From Ignelater luminosus (Eukaryota; Arthropoda; Insecta; Coleoptera; Elateridae), in assembly GCA_011009095.1 (NCBI GenBank), contig VTPC01002498.1:1-64000 (forward strand): 64,000 nt of DNA. Direction: 5' to 3'. Under the pieces are notes generated by a model. That model worked only from the letters and a program-made list of their open reading frames with translations. It searched no databases and was not told the DNA's origin. This document shows, in pieces, positions 39,946 through 53,100 of the stretch. Each line of letters starts with the position of its first letter. Positions within the stretch are counted from its first letter, which is position 1. A program made the position numbers and the translations under genes.

Positions 39946-42900
39946 TTACATAACTTTTTTATTGTTAAAATGGCAGATTTTTAATTTAAATTTAATTTTC
40001 ATTCACTTATTTGTTAATTTTTGGGATAGTTTCACATGAGTTCAAGTATACCGTGACTATATTTTTAGCTTCTTTTCATGACTTGTTAAAATATATCTAT
40101 TATAAGATAATTTGTTTACTATTCTATGTACAGTGAAATCTCTTATGAACGGACACAAATCGTTTTGGAATTATTTGAACCCTGTTCTAGTTATATCAAC
40201 ATCATAGTGCAGAATTAAGTTGATCTATGTTTAACTTGATCATTCTTTTGGGAGCTTTTTTGGTATTATTGAAATTATTGGCAAACATCTCAGGAAAAAT
40301 GAATGTCCTTTCTGCCTTCCTTATTATACAGGGCCGCACCGGTAAAAACAAACTTCTCGACATCAAAAGTGAACATCTACTTTGTATCTTTGTATCGATA
40401 AATCATGAACTAGTCAATTTCAGAAAGTTTGTACAAATTCATTTTTTTATTTGAACCAACGAAAAGTACAGATTTCTTGTAATACTTTAAGATTATGCTT
40501 TCAGAAGAAGTCATTACTATAGAGTCTTAGATACTCAAATACTTTAGAATTCCATTGCTATCCGCCTTTTGACGAACCCTGTACTTTCTGTCAAAAATAC
40601 CTTTCTGTGATCAATTCCATAATCCATCCTGAACCAAAGTCTAAGAAACTCTGATTGACGATCTTCAACAGGTTGTGGTGGGTCAAAGATTGATCATGGG
40701 GGAACACTTTATGAATGCAATATGAACAGCGTTTAGACTTGGAGAAATTTTGAGAAGATGGATAAATTGATCTTTGAAGGATGAAGAGGTCTATTCAAAT
40801 AAACAAGCAAACAAGCATTTTTTTCTATTTGACTGTAGATTACTATCGTAAAAGTACAACTAGTACGGGGCGTGTCAAGTAGTCAATCGACACTATTTTC
40901 ACGACTTTTCAAGATAATTCGAAGATGGAAGACAGTTTATTATTTTTCCTGGGCTAGAAGGACAATAAGATATCCTCATCATTCTCACGCCACGTTAACA
41001 TGATTTCGTACTTGCGTAATACTAAGGAGATCTCTGAAATTCCCAAACTACTTGAATGTGTAATTGTAGATCATTACATATACCTATTTTGGCTATGTCC
41101 TGTAATCTCGTAAATGCCTCTGATTTTATATAACTACTTATTGAAGTTGTTAGCAAAGTATCTAGGATTTGCATTTAATGCGACTAACCTGAAGCATTAC
41201 GTCTGATTAATGTTCAGTTTGGCAAAAACAATTCTAACTTGCTTTTTAGTAACTCAACATTAAAAATCTTGACGACTCGAGATTGTTTTATTTAATTCTA
41301 GTTTGAATTCGATTGTTTGACATTACTTGATGAACAACAACATTGAATTTTAAATTTTTATTTGCTTTCACACATCATACCTTGATTGCTGAACCATATC
41401 TATTACATTTCCCACACTTTCATCCCCTTCATCTATTGTATAGTTAAAATAATCAAGAATGGTCAGAAAATATGTTAGCAAGAGAAACTCGAAGAAAACA
41501 AAATGTAATTCTCTTTTCTTATCAAATTTAGCAACCTCACATGATTATTGTAGAAAAATTTATTTGAAAGGCCTTTGCATCTCTCATGACGAATAGGTCC
41601 ATTAGAAAAATCCATATTTTCTATCTTAGCTTTCTACCGCGATAATATTGTGGAGTTTCCTTTGGGAATTAACAAAAGGGGCATTAAAGTTCGAATCAGC
41701 TGTGGAAAAAAATGATCGAGTGAAGGTCAAGCAAAATGGGGGTTGAAAAAATATTATTTTGAGATATGATTTATGATCCCATATTAAATTTTTCCTGACG
41801 GTGCTACTAATAAGATTTTGCTTTCGATTTCAATATATCTAAAAAAACTTAAAAAATAGATAATTTTGGCCAAATAGTATAGCAAAACTAATTATTTTGT
41901 TTTTTTGCTTTCAGGTGAGTCATCAAACCTAATTGGTTGTAAGAAGATGGATGCCAGCAAATGAGTGTACGTTAATTAAGCAAATTGTGTAGTTTACGGT
42001 GAGACTAGAATTTTTATAAACATTTAAAGCAATTCCAGGCTGAACACATAAAATATTTAATGTTTACATATAGCATTCACATTAATTTAACCTATTCGTA
42101 ATACCACTATATTCAGACCCCAAGGGTAGGTCTTAACTGTTCCCAGTTAAATTTAACGATCAGGTTTTCCCTGGCAGCGTTTGTTAACACCATTGTTTGT
42201 ATTTCACTTTGTACATAAATTATATGAAAATGAATATTAAATTTAATATGAATCATAAAAGCATTCCGGTATTAAATAATTTTTTATAGAGAAAAGTGGA
42301 AGTAGTTTTTAAATTTTATCTGAAGTTTTTCCATTTTGATAAGATTACAGAAAAAGGAGAGACATGCGAAGGATTTAAAGGATTTGTGTCTAAAATTTCG
42401 AATGTAAATATGGGGGTTAAGACGAAAATCGTTGAGCTACTTGTAATGCAGTACGTGTATACCGCAACCATGATGTTGCTTGCAATAAATTGTGGTCATT
42501 ATATTGCATTACTTGTGTTTTCCTATTCCTGTGTTAATAATAGATGAAAATTATATGGGTACTGCGCTCGTATAGTGTGTAATGGGTTATCCACAGAGTT
42601 CTGCAACTTATAAAGCAAAAACCACTAAGGTTGTCAAGAGAGTCGATGGACTTATTATGTATGGGAGCAAGTTGTATTACTAGATAATGCACTTACGCGC
42701 GACGTTGCATCGTGAAAAGTTACCGGAGTCGTAATATTGGGTTTCTGGATTGTTAATTCCTTCGAAATTTTAACGTTTTGAAATTTGCGTGCTTTGTTAT
42801 TATTTTAACTTCTGCGGTCGGCATTTACATTAAGTGGCTTCCAAATGTCTCGAGCTGATCATTGGGAGTGTAATTATACTTATCTTCGTTTAATGATGGC

Positions 42901-44339
42901 GTAAATGTCCGTACAGTAAAAGTTGTCTGTTCTTGTTTTTATTCCAACACCAACTGGTTATGTAGAGTGTGCAAGCCTACATAGAGCTTTCAGGTTTCTG
43001 ATTTTATTTTCTGCTTACAAATTAGGGAAACCGTTGTTGTGCAAGCATTTGGTGCGAATGCAACTCGTTTTATAAAGACGTTGCTATTAGCGTTATCGCT
43101 CGGTTTTAATGTATGCTACCGCAGCACAGATAAGCGTAAAACAGTGCCGTATTATTACCGGTGTATCGGACGATTAGTTTATGGGAAAACGTATTTGTAA
43201 TAGGTGATTTATCCGTTGTTGTATAGGGGCTGGGAGAAGCAAGCACGTTTGTCATTCTGTACAGGCGTTCCCAGCGCTTCGTGCATGCTAACTTTCCAGT
43301 TTTCTCTTTCGTATACATTGACCCACCGGAATTCCGGATAATTCCCCTGTTTACCCTTTTATTTCGAACGTTAATCAATGGCAGCTAAGCCCAAAAGATC
43401 TACAAAAATTCCGAGGAAAAAAATTCCTGACTAAGCATATTAATCTTGTGCGGCACAAGAAGCTTAGCGTATATTTGTGGTAGAAAGTTTCATGTATTGA
43501 TTTTGTTGTTGGATTTTCCTGTAATTTATACACCCTTCTGAGTTCGCTGACCAAATCATGGAAAAGGGAAGAATAATAAATAGAAAAGTAACAGCTGAAA
43601 AGTTGTTTCTGTAATTCTTTTGTTCCGTGCTTACGTAATTATCTTGTAAATAATAATTTTAAGTAGTAATTAGTAGGTTAGCTTGTTTTTGTTAATAAAT
43701 AATGAAGTTCGAAACTGTTACATAATGGAATACAAGCAATAATAGGTAGAAACTCAATATAAATTTTGCCCAGAGTGGTAACTGAAAACATGACTGTTAA
43801 GTTCAGACGCTGTAAGGTTAGTTATAAAGGGCGTTAGGGTATTTGGACTGTTTCGTATTCCGGGTCTCTCCTTTTATGGCTCGTTTTGATGCCGGTCTGC
43901 GTGGGTTAAGTATCGAATGGATCCGAACAATTTAGATTGAGGAAGATCTTTACAGGTAACTTATTCTGGGAGGTGTTTGGTTCCGATTCGCTATTAGCGG
44001 AAGTGCACAATAGGATGTAATTGTGTCGAACGCGCGCTCGACGGTCCGTGATACTAATGGTGACGGCGATACTAGGTCTTAAAATAATGGTGTCGGCGAT
44101 CGTGACGCAAAAAGTAAATTGCTAAATTACGAAGCAGTATTTTCTCGGAGCCATCGAGTAATTTGATTACTGTAGTCTAATTATTTTCTAATTGAAGTTT
44201 AAGTAAAACCGGCACGTTTTGAGTCGGTGAACCGATCGGACAGAATGGAGATGCGCGACGTCAGGGTCGCTTTTTAAATACTTCATTAAGTTGCCTTCAT
44301 TAGAGCAGGGTAATAAAGTGACATTTTTAACATTTTATT
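39946..44339. other. Non-coding, no gene seen
   Basis: AT-rich. At about 40660-40820 a stretch ends in AAACAAGCAAACAAGC followed by a T-run, possibly the 3' tail of an old retroelement copy. A CpG-richer patch at about 43880-44110 includes a 30-bp tandem pair (44052-44111) sharing TAATGGTG-CGGCGAT. No exon or RNA gene is recognised. Confidence 0.35.
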
Positions 44340-45000
44340 AATATCGGCCGTGATCGTTTGCTATGCGATGCGCGCGGCGATACCGCCGTCCGACCACCCG
44401 CTTCGGCCGCCGAATTGCGGACTAACTGCCTCCAAAATGACGTCGGAGGACGCAGCGGATTCCCGGACCATGTGTGGTCTGTCGACGCACCGGACTATTA
44501 AGGACCATCAATTACAGCACGTCTTACATGGTTGCCGTTGCATCACCTCGCCAGTTCAACTGGTTGCTACATAAATCAAATTCTCATCGCCTATCGTTGT
44601 TACTGTATCTCTCGTTATTTCGAACTGTTTATCTGTGAAACGCGACTACTGTTTCAACTTCGCACTATATTTCACATCCCACCGTTGTTGTATTCCGATT
44701 TTTTTTTGAAGTCCTTATCGTATCGTTAACTCTAACGACCTCCTTTTCCAAGTCATTTGCACTAAGCGTCGGTCTTTGTTAGGTGCTCGCGCCGGTAGGT
44801 ACCTAATGCGTTTTGTATGTTGTGTCGTGCTCGCTACGCGGTCTGACTGCACTTACACCCCACGGCCCCCATTACCAGTGTGAACGGACGTTACCTGTCG
44901 CATGCGAGCCGCAATTTACGGCTATTGAGACCAGATCTGTCATTACCTGCACCTATCGTCCATCAGCCCTACTATACTCCATTCAGTTGTCGACGCTATC
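44340..45000. other. CpG-rich island inside the presumed intron
   Basis: This block stands out from its AT-rich surroundings: many CpG steps (for example GATGCGCGCGGCGATACCG near 44365), few A/T runs and several short open frames on both strands. The + strand frame 44350-44574 shows no domain and no splice framing, so I do not call a gene. It could be an alternative promoter, a conserved enhancer or an unrecognised exon. It is the strongest composition anomaly in the window after the promoter block at 11.7 kb. Confidence 0.4.
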
Positions 45001-45274
45001 GCCGCATCGCTCACATTGTACCGAATAAACTGCTGGAGGGATAAAGATGAATTGACATTTTGATATTGACCAATACTAATTGTAAATGATGAAAAAGATA
45101 TTGGTAAAGTTAAAAAACGTACCCTTAAGCAGTACATGCTATAACTCTTAAACTATAAGAATGGTAATTGAATTTGTTACGTTTAGAGCTTTTTAATAAA
45201 ATGTTGAGCGTGTAAATACAAGTTCAATCGAGAAATAAGACAATAAGAAAGGGAAGGAAATATTTTTTTGACGA

Positions 45275-45334
45275 TTTAGTGTACCGCAAGGAAAAATATC
45301 GGGGCCACTATTGTATTTTGTATATTGTAAGTAA
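45275..45334 (+). pseudogene. LINE reverse-transcriptase scrap
   Basis: FSVPQGKISGPLLYFVYCK followed by a stop matches the reverse-transcriptase block GVPQGSILGPLLFLIYIND. VPQG and GPLL are intact, and the sequence is better preserved than the scrap at 39.9 kb and differs from it, so this is an independent insertion. An in-frame stop lies just upstream and no further reverse-transcriptase boxes can be followed with certainty. Confidence 0.55.
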
Positions 45335-48300
45335 AACCATTGTGATTCGAATTAAGCTATCGCGTCTTTGCATATAATCGTATGCTGTTTGAATGTATTT
45401 TGACGTAACGTGCATCAGAGCTGATCTACTTGAGGAAACTTTATTATAGCTTTCGAAGTTTATCAAAGCTACAGTATAATTCGGTACGGTACTTTCCTTT
45501 ACAGGAGGGCTTATTGTCATCTCAAACTCGTCTTTTGATGTTATTTTTGAAAGGTAGTTTTATTAATTTAACATGGGACTGAAGAAGAAAGTTAATTTTC
45601 TTCCTTTTCCTGTAAAAGCATTAGTATGGTTTCAGGTTGATATAAAGAATTTTTAACAAATTTTGAATTTAAAATGCTTTTTAGCGTTTTGATTTTTAAA
45701 ATATAATTTTGACTTTTATTGAAACGGAACTTCTTGATTTGGAAAATGTGACTATTGTTATTCTCACGTTGCGTTGTTCCTTAAATGGAGCTCTTACGAG
45801 GATCATAAATCTAGTTCATTGAGCTTTTTGTTGATGTTTGAAAATTTTACAAATTTTTAGTTCCTTCATTAAACTAAAAACAAAAAAGGCCTGAATGTTA
45901 AATTCTGCAACACTCCATCCATCAATATGTCATTCTGCGTGTATGCTTGAGTTATCTATTAATAGTACTGATGAAGAAGCTTCTTTGTCCAGTTGACAAT
46001 TTGTTATGCTATGCTGTTGCTGTCATTGGTAATGAATTCAATGTATTTTCAAATTTCTGGTCGATACAGAATGTTATGAATTGAAAATAAAATGCAAATT
46101 GACCGAGAATTTAAATTTAACCAAACTCTTTGTGTTCCTTTGCTTCATCGATGTAGCCAGGAACGATAATGCGAAGGAGGAGTTTTGAAAGTAGGACAAA
46201 TCAAATTCCTTTTGTTTTGTTTCTCATTAGAATTATTTTAAATGTTTTAAGATCTGTAATATCACAGTCAGAGTTCTGACTCATTTACAACCTACATTCT
46301 TTTTTATATAAAAATCCCGTTTGTCTAAAAACTAATAGAAACAAATAAATTGATGACGAATCAATTTTATAAAATGTTTTAGATTGAATAGTTTAGATAG
46401 AAAACTTATTCATTAATTAACGATGAATCCAATTAAAATTCAAATTGCATTACTATTTTGCTTCAAAAGTTTGTGGGTTGCCAATAAGAATTCGAGATTA
46501 TTATTTTTGATGTGTGATTAATATACAAATTTAGTAAGTATAATCATAGAAATGCTAATTTATCCTATATGAAATAATAAATATTCTCAAGCAGGTTTAT
46601 AATATAAAATGTTGTGACACTTTATTATTTTCCTTTTAATGTTTTCCTAACAGTATAATATGTTAATATTCTAACAGTTAATGTTTCTATCGGCGTCTTT
46701 TATTAAGTGAATGATGTCTATTCAGGTATAAAAGACTTGTCTTTTTAAGTATTGAAAAAATAATTGATGTTATAAACCAATAAATACCCACCTGTCAAAT
46801 AGCTACTATTAATTTATTGATTCCAGCACCAATAATAACATTTAAGGAAATTCTCTCGACTTCCCAAAAGTTTTGTAAATTAGACCGCCTTCGTGGTTGA
46901 TTCGTAATACTGATAAACGCGTCGGTCTCTTTCTAAATTTACTTTTGTCTGTAAGCCCTTATCAGAAGAACTACTTAAAAGTAGTTCCGACCATTTATTT
47001 AGGAGCTCCCTTCGTACAATTCTCTGTTTTCCAGCACATCTGCGTGGATCTCTGTATTATTTCTAAGAGTTATCAGCTTTCTAAGCTAATGAACGACCTG
47101 TCGTTGGGGTCTCAGCTTACTGTTTTTTGTTCTCCTTTAACGAACGATAAAGAACTTATCTCCCTTTTTAAATGCGTTTAAATGGAAGAGACCATTTGGA
47201 ACGAAAATGGGTATTACAGATTATTTTGGTCATTTGTCAACGTTTATTAGCTGTTGAAAGTTGGAATTTAGGGTAACAATAAAATGCATATCGATTGATA
47301 AGTTTAATCTTAGTATGCCTAGAATTGAATAGAAATTGATAATAGATGACTACCGGTTTTTTTTAATTTTTCCTTGGCGTACTGAGATGAAACTCGAATT
47401 AGGTTTACTTATGATTATTTAATGGCGTCTGAAATGAAAACTTGCTAAAAAATTGAGAATCTCAAAGATTAAAGAGAACGCTTTTCTTGGGAATAGTTAA
47501 AAAAGTGTTAAGCAGTTAACTCCATTAATATTTTATTAAATTCTAATAAGCCAAGAATTTTTCCCTCGTCAACGAAAGTTGTTTTTGCTTTTTAGTGCTC
47601 TCGCCCAGAAGCGTCAAATTTAAAATGTTCCAAGAGCAGGCCGTATGTATAGTTACAACTAGGATTATTTTATAGTAGCAATAAAGAATGAATAATAACC
47701 ATGCGAGAATTTTACGGAACGAGTAACACATGGCCCAGCTTAGGCTCCGTACGTTGCCATACGAAGACTATAAACTTTCCTGTCGCCGCCTTGGCTTGGG
47801 TGTATCTTAATTGGCAAGACGAATCAAACGACTTCTCGCTAGCCCACCTGATAATCCCTCCATTGTCCTTCACACTTTATGAACTTTGATTGTTACTATC
47901 ACATTTGCTTATAAATTGTCCTATTTGTATAGTGTTTCGAAAACATTTCGCTCTTGTATTATGTAGCCTTTACTGATATACGGAGCTGTTTATTTGGATT
48001 CTTTTCTGCCAATAACAGTAATTGACGACATTGAAAATATTTTTTTATTTGTTTGTGGTCAAGCTTTATACGTGTTATTCAATATGTAAATATTTTGGAA
48101 ACCTTTTTTCTTCTGTAAAAAATATCGAATCATTAACACCTTTTCTATGCAAAATTATTCATTGACTCACTCAATTATTACTTTACTAGAATAATGGCGG
48201 TATGGAGTTAGAAAAGAAATTTTTTAATGTCATTTACCTGATTGATAAAATATTCAGGAAGATTTTTACATTTTATTTATTTAGGCTTTTTAAAACTAAA

Positions 48301-49223
48301 GGCGGGTATACACTATCAAATTCAAAGTTAAAGGTACTTACACACTGTATTAAATTCTCAGATTTTCAAGGCAAACATTTCTTCTGTAGTATAATAATAG
48401 ACGGACTAATATTCTCTAACACAACCTTCCAAGAAATTTTCTTTGTTGAACAATATCTAAACGGACACAAATCTGTAAGTTTTCTGAACATGTTTCCATG
48501 TCTAAACTGGCGGAGCTACGGCTAATCTGGGTATTCTTTAGACACTGTAACGTTTGTAATTCAAATATCCTTCTGAAGAAGATCAACCAGAATCTTCTGG
48601 CTAAAATATAGTGAAAACAGAGCACAGGGTGTGACATTACGAATTTCTCTTTTTGCGGTGGATGAGTGAAACTTTAAGAATGTTTGTAGATCACAAAGAA
48701 GACCTCAAAAGCAAAACTTATCTTAAGACGTACTCTAAATTTTAAAATGACTAAGTATGGTTTAATTATCTGTTGTCAGTTATCACTCTATAGTGTTGAC
48801 TCAATGGACCACGAGTCAATCCTCTCATGTTCAAGCTTCCATAAGACTACTTAGAATTGAAAAAGAAAGTCAAGTATGTATTAACAAGGATAGCGATCAC
48901 TTTCCATCTCACTTCTTCAATCATTATGCACCTTAGGGATTCAAAATACAATTAATCTTATAACAAGGAATGGGCAAATAAATAAATACAGTAGATTGAG
49001 AGAAATGAAGTTGAAACTTGATCAAAGGAAGAAAACGACCACCGATCGGGATTGCCTGTGTTTCAAAATTGGGTTGGGCTTTCTTCTCCATTAATCTTCT
49101 TAAAGACTCTAAATACAAACACGGGTCGGGCTGTACCTTCTCACACTTGTCTTGTACAAAATGAGAGAAATTAAGTAAGTAAATATCCTACCATCAATAC
49201 ACATCTTTAGATCTAAGTTCATA
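45335..49223. other. Non-coding, no gene assigned
   Basis: The longest frames (46897-47181 and 48202-48525, + strand) have no recognisable domain or splice framing. At 46968-46987 there is a hairpin with 9-bp arms (GAACTACTT/AAGTAGTTC). At 48301-48356 two related motifs lie in tandem, TATACACTATCAAATTC and TTACACACTGTATTAAATTC, which may be decayed transposon-end repeats. TAAGTAAGTAAA at 49172-49183 may be a retroelement tail directly before the mariner. Confidence 0.3.
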
Positions 49224-50118
49224 CGAGGTATGTGAGAAAAGTAATGAGACTGATTTCATACTAACCAAAGTTTTTATTTTTTTCAAACAACAATGTTATC
49301 CCCTTCAAAGTAGTTCCTTTGGGTAGCTATACATCGGCGGAGTCGTTGTTCCCACTCTTGGTAGCAGCGCTGGAAGTCTTCAACTGGTATGGCTTTTAAC
49401 TGGTCGGTCACAGTCTTTTGAATGTTCTCCAGAGTTCCAAAATGACGTCCTTTTAGGACATGTTTCAATTTCGGGAAAAGGAAAAAGTCACAAGGACTCA
49501 AATCAGGTGAATAGGGGGGATGAGGAACAACAGTAATGCGTTTTGAGGTCCAAAATTCACTGATGGAAATTGCTGTGTGACACGGAGCATTGTCATGATG
49601 TCTGTCAAAATTTGATGCACGGAAAGTGTTTAAATTTAACTGTTCACTCATCATCCTTATTGTTAAACGACGGTCTGATCTCGCAAGAGCCCTCACACGT
49701 TCAACATTTTCGTCGGTTTTTGAAGTTGAAGGTCTCCCTGAGCGAGGTTCATCTTCAACATGTTCTCGGCCGTCCAAAAATGATTTGTGCCAGCGGAAAA
49801 CTTGTGCTCTTGATAAGCACTGTTCCCCATAGACCTGTTTCAACTTTTCAAAAGTCACACTCGCGGATTCACCAAGTTTAACACAACTTTATTGCACAAC
49901 GTTGCTCTAAATTCCGATGCTCTATTTCTGTAACACACAACAAAAACACAACTTCTCTGATGGCGCTGTCAAAAATAATGTGTTAGCTGTACGGAATTGT
50001 AACTCGGAACTGAGGAAGTGGAAGCGATAAACAAACCGGTTTAGCACAGGCCGGTAGACACAACGTTGGCAGATCTCCCGCAGTGTGGCCAGTCTCATTA
50101 CTTTTCTCACACACCTCG
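49224..50118 (-). mobile_element. Internally deleted DD34D mariner, 895 bp
   Basis: The ends are almost perfect inverted repeats: left 49224-49252 begins CGAGGTATGTGAGAAAAGTA, and the right end (50118-50090 on the other strand) begins CGAGGTGTGTGAGAAAAGTA. They match at 28 of 29 positions. TA flanks both ends (49222-49223 and 50119-50120). Normal mariners are near 1.3 kb, so about 400 bp is missing from the middle. The close match of the ends suggests a fairly young copy of a family that moves short deleted derivatives. Confidence 0.92.
49283..49925 (-). pseudogene. Mariner transposase with central deletion and 5' frameshift
   Basis: The main frame (49858 to 49283, 191 codons) opens in the N-terminal DNA-binding region: VTFEKLKQVYGEQCLSRAQV, FRWHKSFLDGREHVEDEP, RSGRPSTSKTDENVERV, LTIRMMSEQLNLN. 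It then jumps to HHDNAPCHT and HPPYSPDLSPCDFFLFPKL. The second and third catalytic aspartates are 34 residues apart (DD34D), and the protein ends normally with RNYFEGDNIVV and a stop. The first catalytic aspartate (the GDETW box) and about 130 residues are lost. Upstream, IEHRNLEQRCAIKLC lies in another frame, separated by what looks like a 2-bp loss near 49880; its first codon is ATA where ATG would be expected. The product is inactive. Confidence 0.9.
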
Positions 50119-53100
50119 TATAAGTTATTTATTTTAGGACTTGACTGTTAAGCTGACATTTTGGCTTTGTTCGATTAAATGGTCTTTATTAAGATAGGTA
50201 GTGCCGTAAAACTCAAACTTGTTACGGATCTCTATAAATTAATGCTGATAAGATAGAAGGATAACAATGGAAAATGCACAGTGAGACCTTTACATGGCCC
50301 AAAAGCTTCTATCTGTGGTGCATAGGAATTATGTATTCGTATTTTTCTCAAAATACAAGCATCGGTCATGACGGCTATGATTATTTGGTTCATGAATCTC
50401 CAGCTTTGAAAAAATCTTAAAAGTTCTTTGCTGAGATATGAGACATTGTTTCTCCAAGTATGGATATTGTCTGACCTTACGCTGTCTGATTTTTTGTTGT
50501 GTTAGTGTAAAAGTTCTATAATCTTGAACGCGTCAAAGGACTGAATTGGAGTAGAAAGCAATATCACACCATTTGGGATGTGTTTGAGTTTTCAGAAATT
50601 TGGTGTCCAGGTTGAAGAAGTATTTGAAGCAAAATACCATCATCCAAAAATGAAACCCTCCCCTTCTAGGTGCTGTGCAATAAAGATTTTCGAAAATATA
50701 TTGTGAAAGGAAGATTCTTTGAGATATCTTGTGTTTTGGATGGAAGTTACCAGATTTTTTTGGTTGTTGCCCTTTTGGACGACTATAAGTTGGTCAGTTA
50801 CCAATAGATTTTGAAGATTTTTCTGAATCTTGGCTTATCTTCTTCAGGGCGATATTATTTCAATGAACGTGTCTCGGATTCCGAAATTTGGAGAGTTTCC
50901 GAAATTTCTTATAATCTTAGTCGTTGAAGGTTTTATTTTAGAAATGGGCATGTTACTCTGTTGAATCGTTTTGAGTATACACTAAAGCGCGTGAGCAAAT
51001 AGTTTTGGTGACAAATACTGTTCCCTTCATAGGTTAGGTATTTTATTGAATCCGCAAGATAAAGGCTTTGCTGACAGTACTATGCGTTTCAGAAGAAGAA
51101 AAGCTGATGATGATTTAGATACGAAGAGGTCTTTCGAGAATGAGGTGTAACTTTATATTTGGAGGATGACAGTTGATTCAAGATAAATTTGACGAAGTAT
51201 AAAATGTTACTAAATAACACTGATGAACTGGCGTGGTATATTCTTGACAACTATTTTTTGATTTTTTTGATCATTCCACTTAGTTGTAGATGTATTGGTG
51301 TACGGAATAATTGAGACACCCATGATTTTTGTATACACAGTATCAAAAAATTTGTTTTATTATTTTTCACCTGTTTTGTAACAGCATTTTTCTGTTTTTA
51401 TTAGGTTCCTTTTCATTTATTCATATTTTATTTCCTCGAACTGATTCTTCAAACGAAATTGGATTACTTTGATCTTTCTTTGTTTTTTATTCATTCGTTT
51501 GCGTTTTATGGAGGATTTAATGTATTAGCTATTGATTTCTTGCATCGCACTGTATATTATATTATGTAATATTGAAGTTGTCACAATTTTATTACACATT
51601 GAAACAGTCTAATATTTTATTTTACAAGAATTGACTGTAATTGCCTGATTTCTCACTAACTATGCCTTAGTATAGCACCAAATTTTTGTCAATTTTCAGC
51701 TGAACAACGTTCGCGTGACTAAGGTTCGCTCCATAAATTTCCTTTATTCCCAAATTAACCTGACGTAATTTTCTCAATAAAATTGATGCCTATTTAATTT
51801 AGTGTGATTATTTGACTATATTTGCATGATTACACACTAAAAACCCTCGTATCGTTAATATATTTCACTTTCTCCCTCTAATTATTTGGCATGTAAATAT
51901 TTAAATTGTTGTTATACATCTCAATTTATTGAAACGAAAGTTGTGCTTCCTTCAAATAATTCACCTTGTGCGTTCAACTATAAAACTTTCTAATGAATCG
52001 ATCCCTGGCCAACCTGTCACTTAAAATAGTAGACTTTTATAGGTGGCAAAAAATAGTCTGGAATTCGAAACTGTGGGGGTTATAAAAAGTTGGGCTTTAA
52101 ACTCACAAAAGATAACTTTTAAAGTGAAAATGGCGCCGAATTCGTGGGATCTCTCTTCTATTGTTTTAGTGTCTGAGAAATTTACTTAACACTAAGTCGT
52201 TTTGTTTATACATCTTGAATCCCTCTATGCGAGTGGTATTTGTATTCTGTCCATTGTTTCTGGTCTGGGACAAAAGGAACCCAAAAGCGAACAATCTTTT
52301 CGAGCTTGTTACTTACAAAATAAAATTTCATTCCGTGTTAGGGAATTCATATTCATGAAGACCCCAATAAAATAAGGTTTATTTAACGTTGTGACCTTAC
52401 AAGATTTATGTATCGCGAATTTTCTCTGCGATCGTGTTCGTTGAAGATGTATTGCATTCAATGTAAATCAGCCAGAGAAATAATACTGATTACCTTGGCG
52501 AATAATGTCATTGTTTATCTAGACTGCACCTTGCGCAAAACGATTTTAAAATTAGCAACACACCTTTTATACTACGTAAACGATCTAATAATCATTGAGA
52601 GAAACTGATAATGTATGCATGCGAAGGCGCTTATTTGCGTTGTTGGGCAGCGAAAAAAATATCACGAAGTAAGTTAATAGCGGCCTATCATCGGTGATTG
52701 ATTTCTAGCCGAGTTCAATTATTTATTTTCGTTTGACAGAATGCGGGTTTTATTATTCTCTTTGGCTGTTAGTTTGTTTTAGACCAGGTGCGGTTTAGCG
52801 ATGATGCACATTATTTATTATCGAGATCTGACAGGTTATTTTGTTCGTGGGGTTAATTAGATTTATGATGCGTTTCAGCTACGTTGGTAAAATAATTTGG
52901 GGCGGGGATGGATTGTTGGTGGAGCAATTCAGGAGCTAGCGTTTAAATTTTCATTAACTTGAGAGGAATATCATTACTTACATTTAAAAAAATCAAATGG
53001 AAAATCCAGCGATAAGCATAACTGAAATTTGTTATTTTCATGAGGAACATGATGCTGCATAAATGAGATTTTCGTTGCACCACGTTTACATAGTAATCCT

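Noticed and set aside
44350-44574. Candidate exon in the CpG-rich island
   Set aside because: No domain, no convincing splice sites; open frames are expected by chance in CpG-rich sequence with few stop codons.
46897-47181. 95-codon + strand frame as a gene
   Set aside because: No family resemblance, no promoter or splice context; length is within chance for this window.
48202-48525. 107-codon + strand frame as a gene
   Set aside because: Mostly Phe/Ile/Lys/Leu, typical of random AT-rich translation, and it overlaps repeat-like motifs.
51080-51130. ADDD string suggesting a reverse-transcriptase YADD box
   Set aside because: No other reverse-transcriptase motif at the proper distance.
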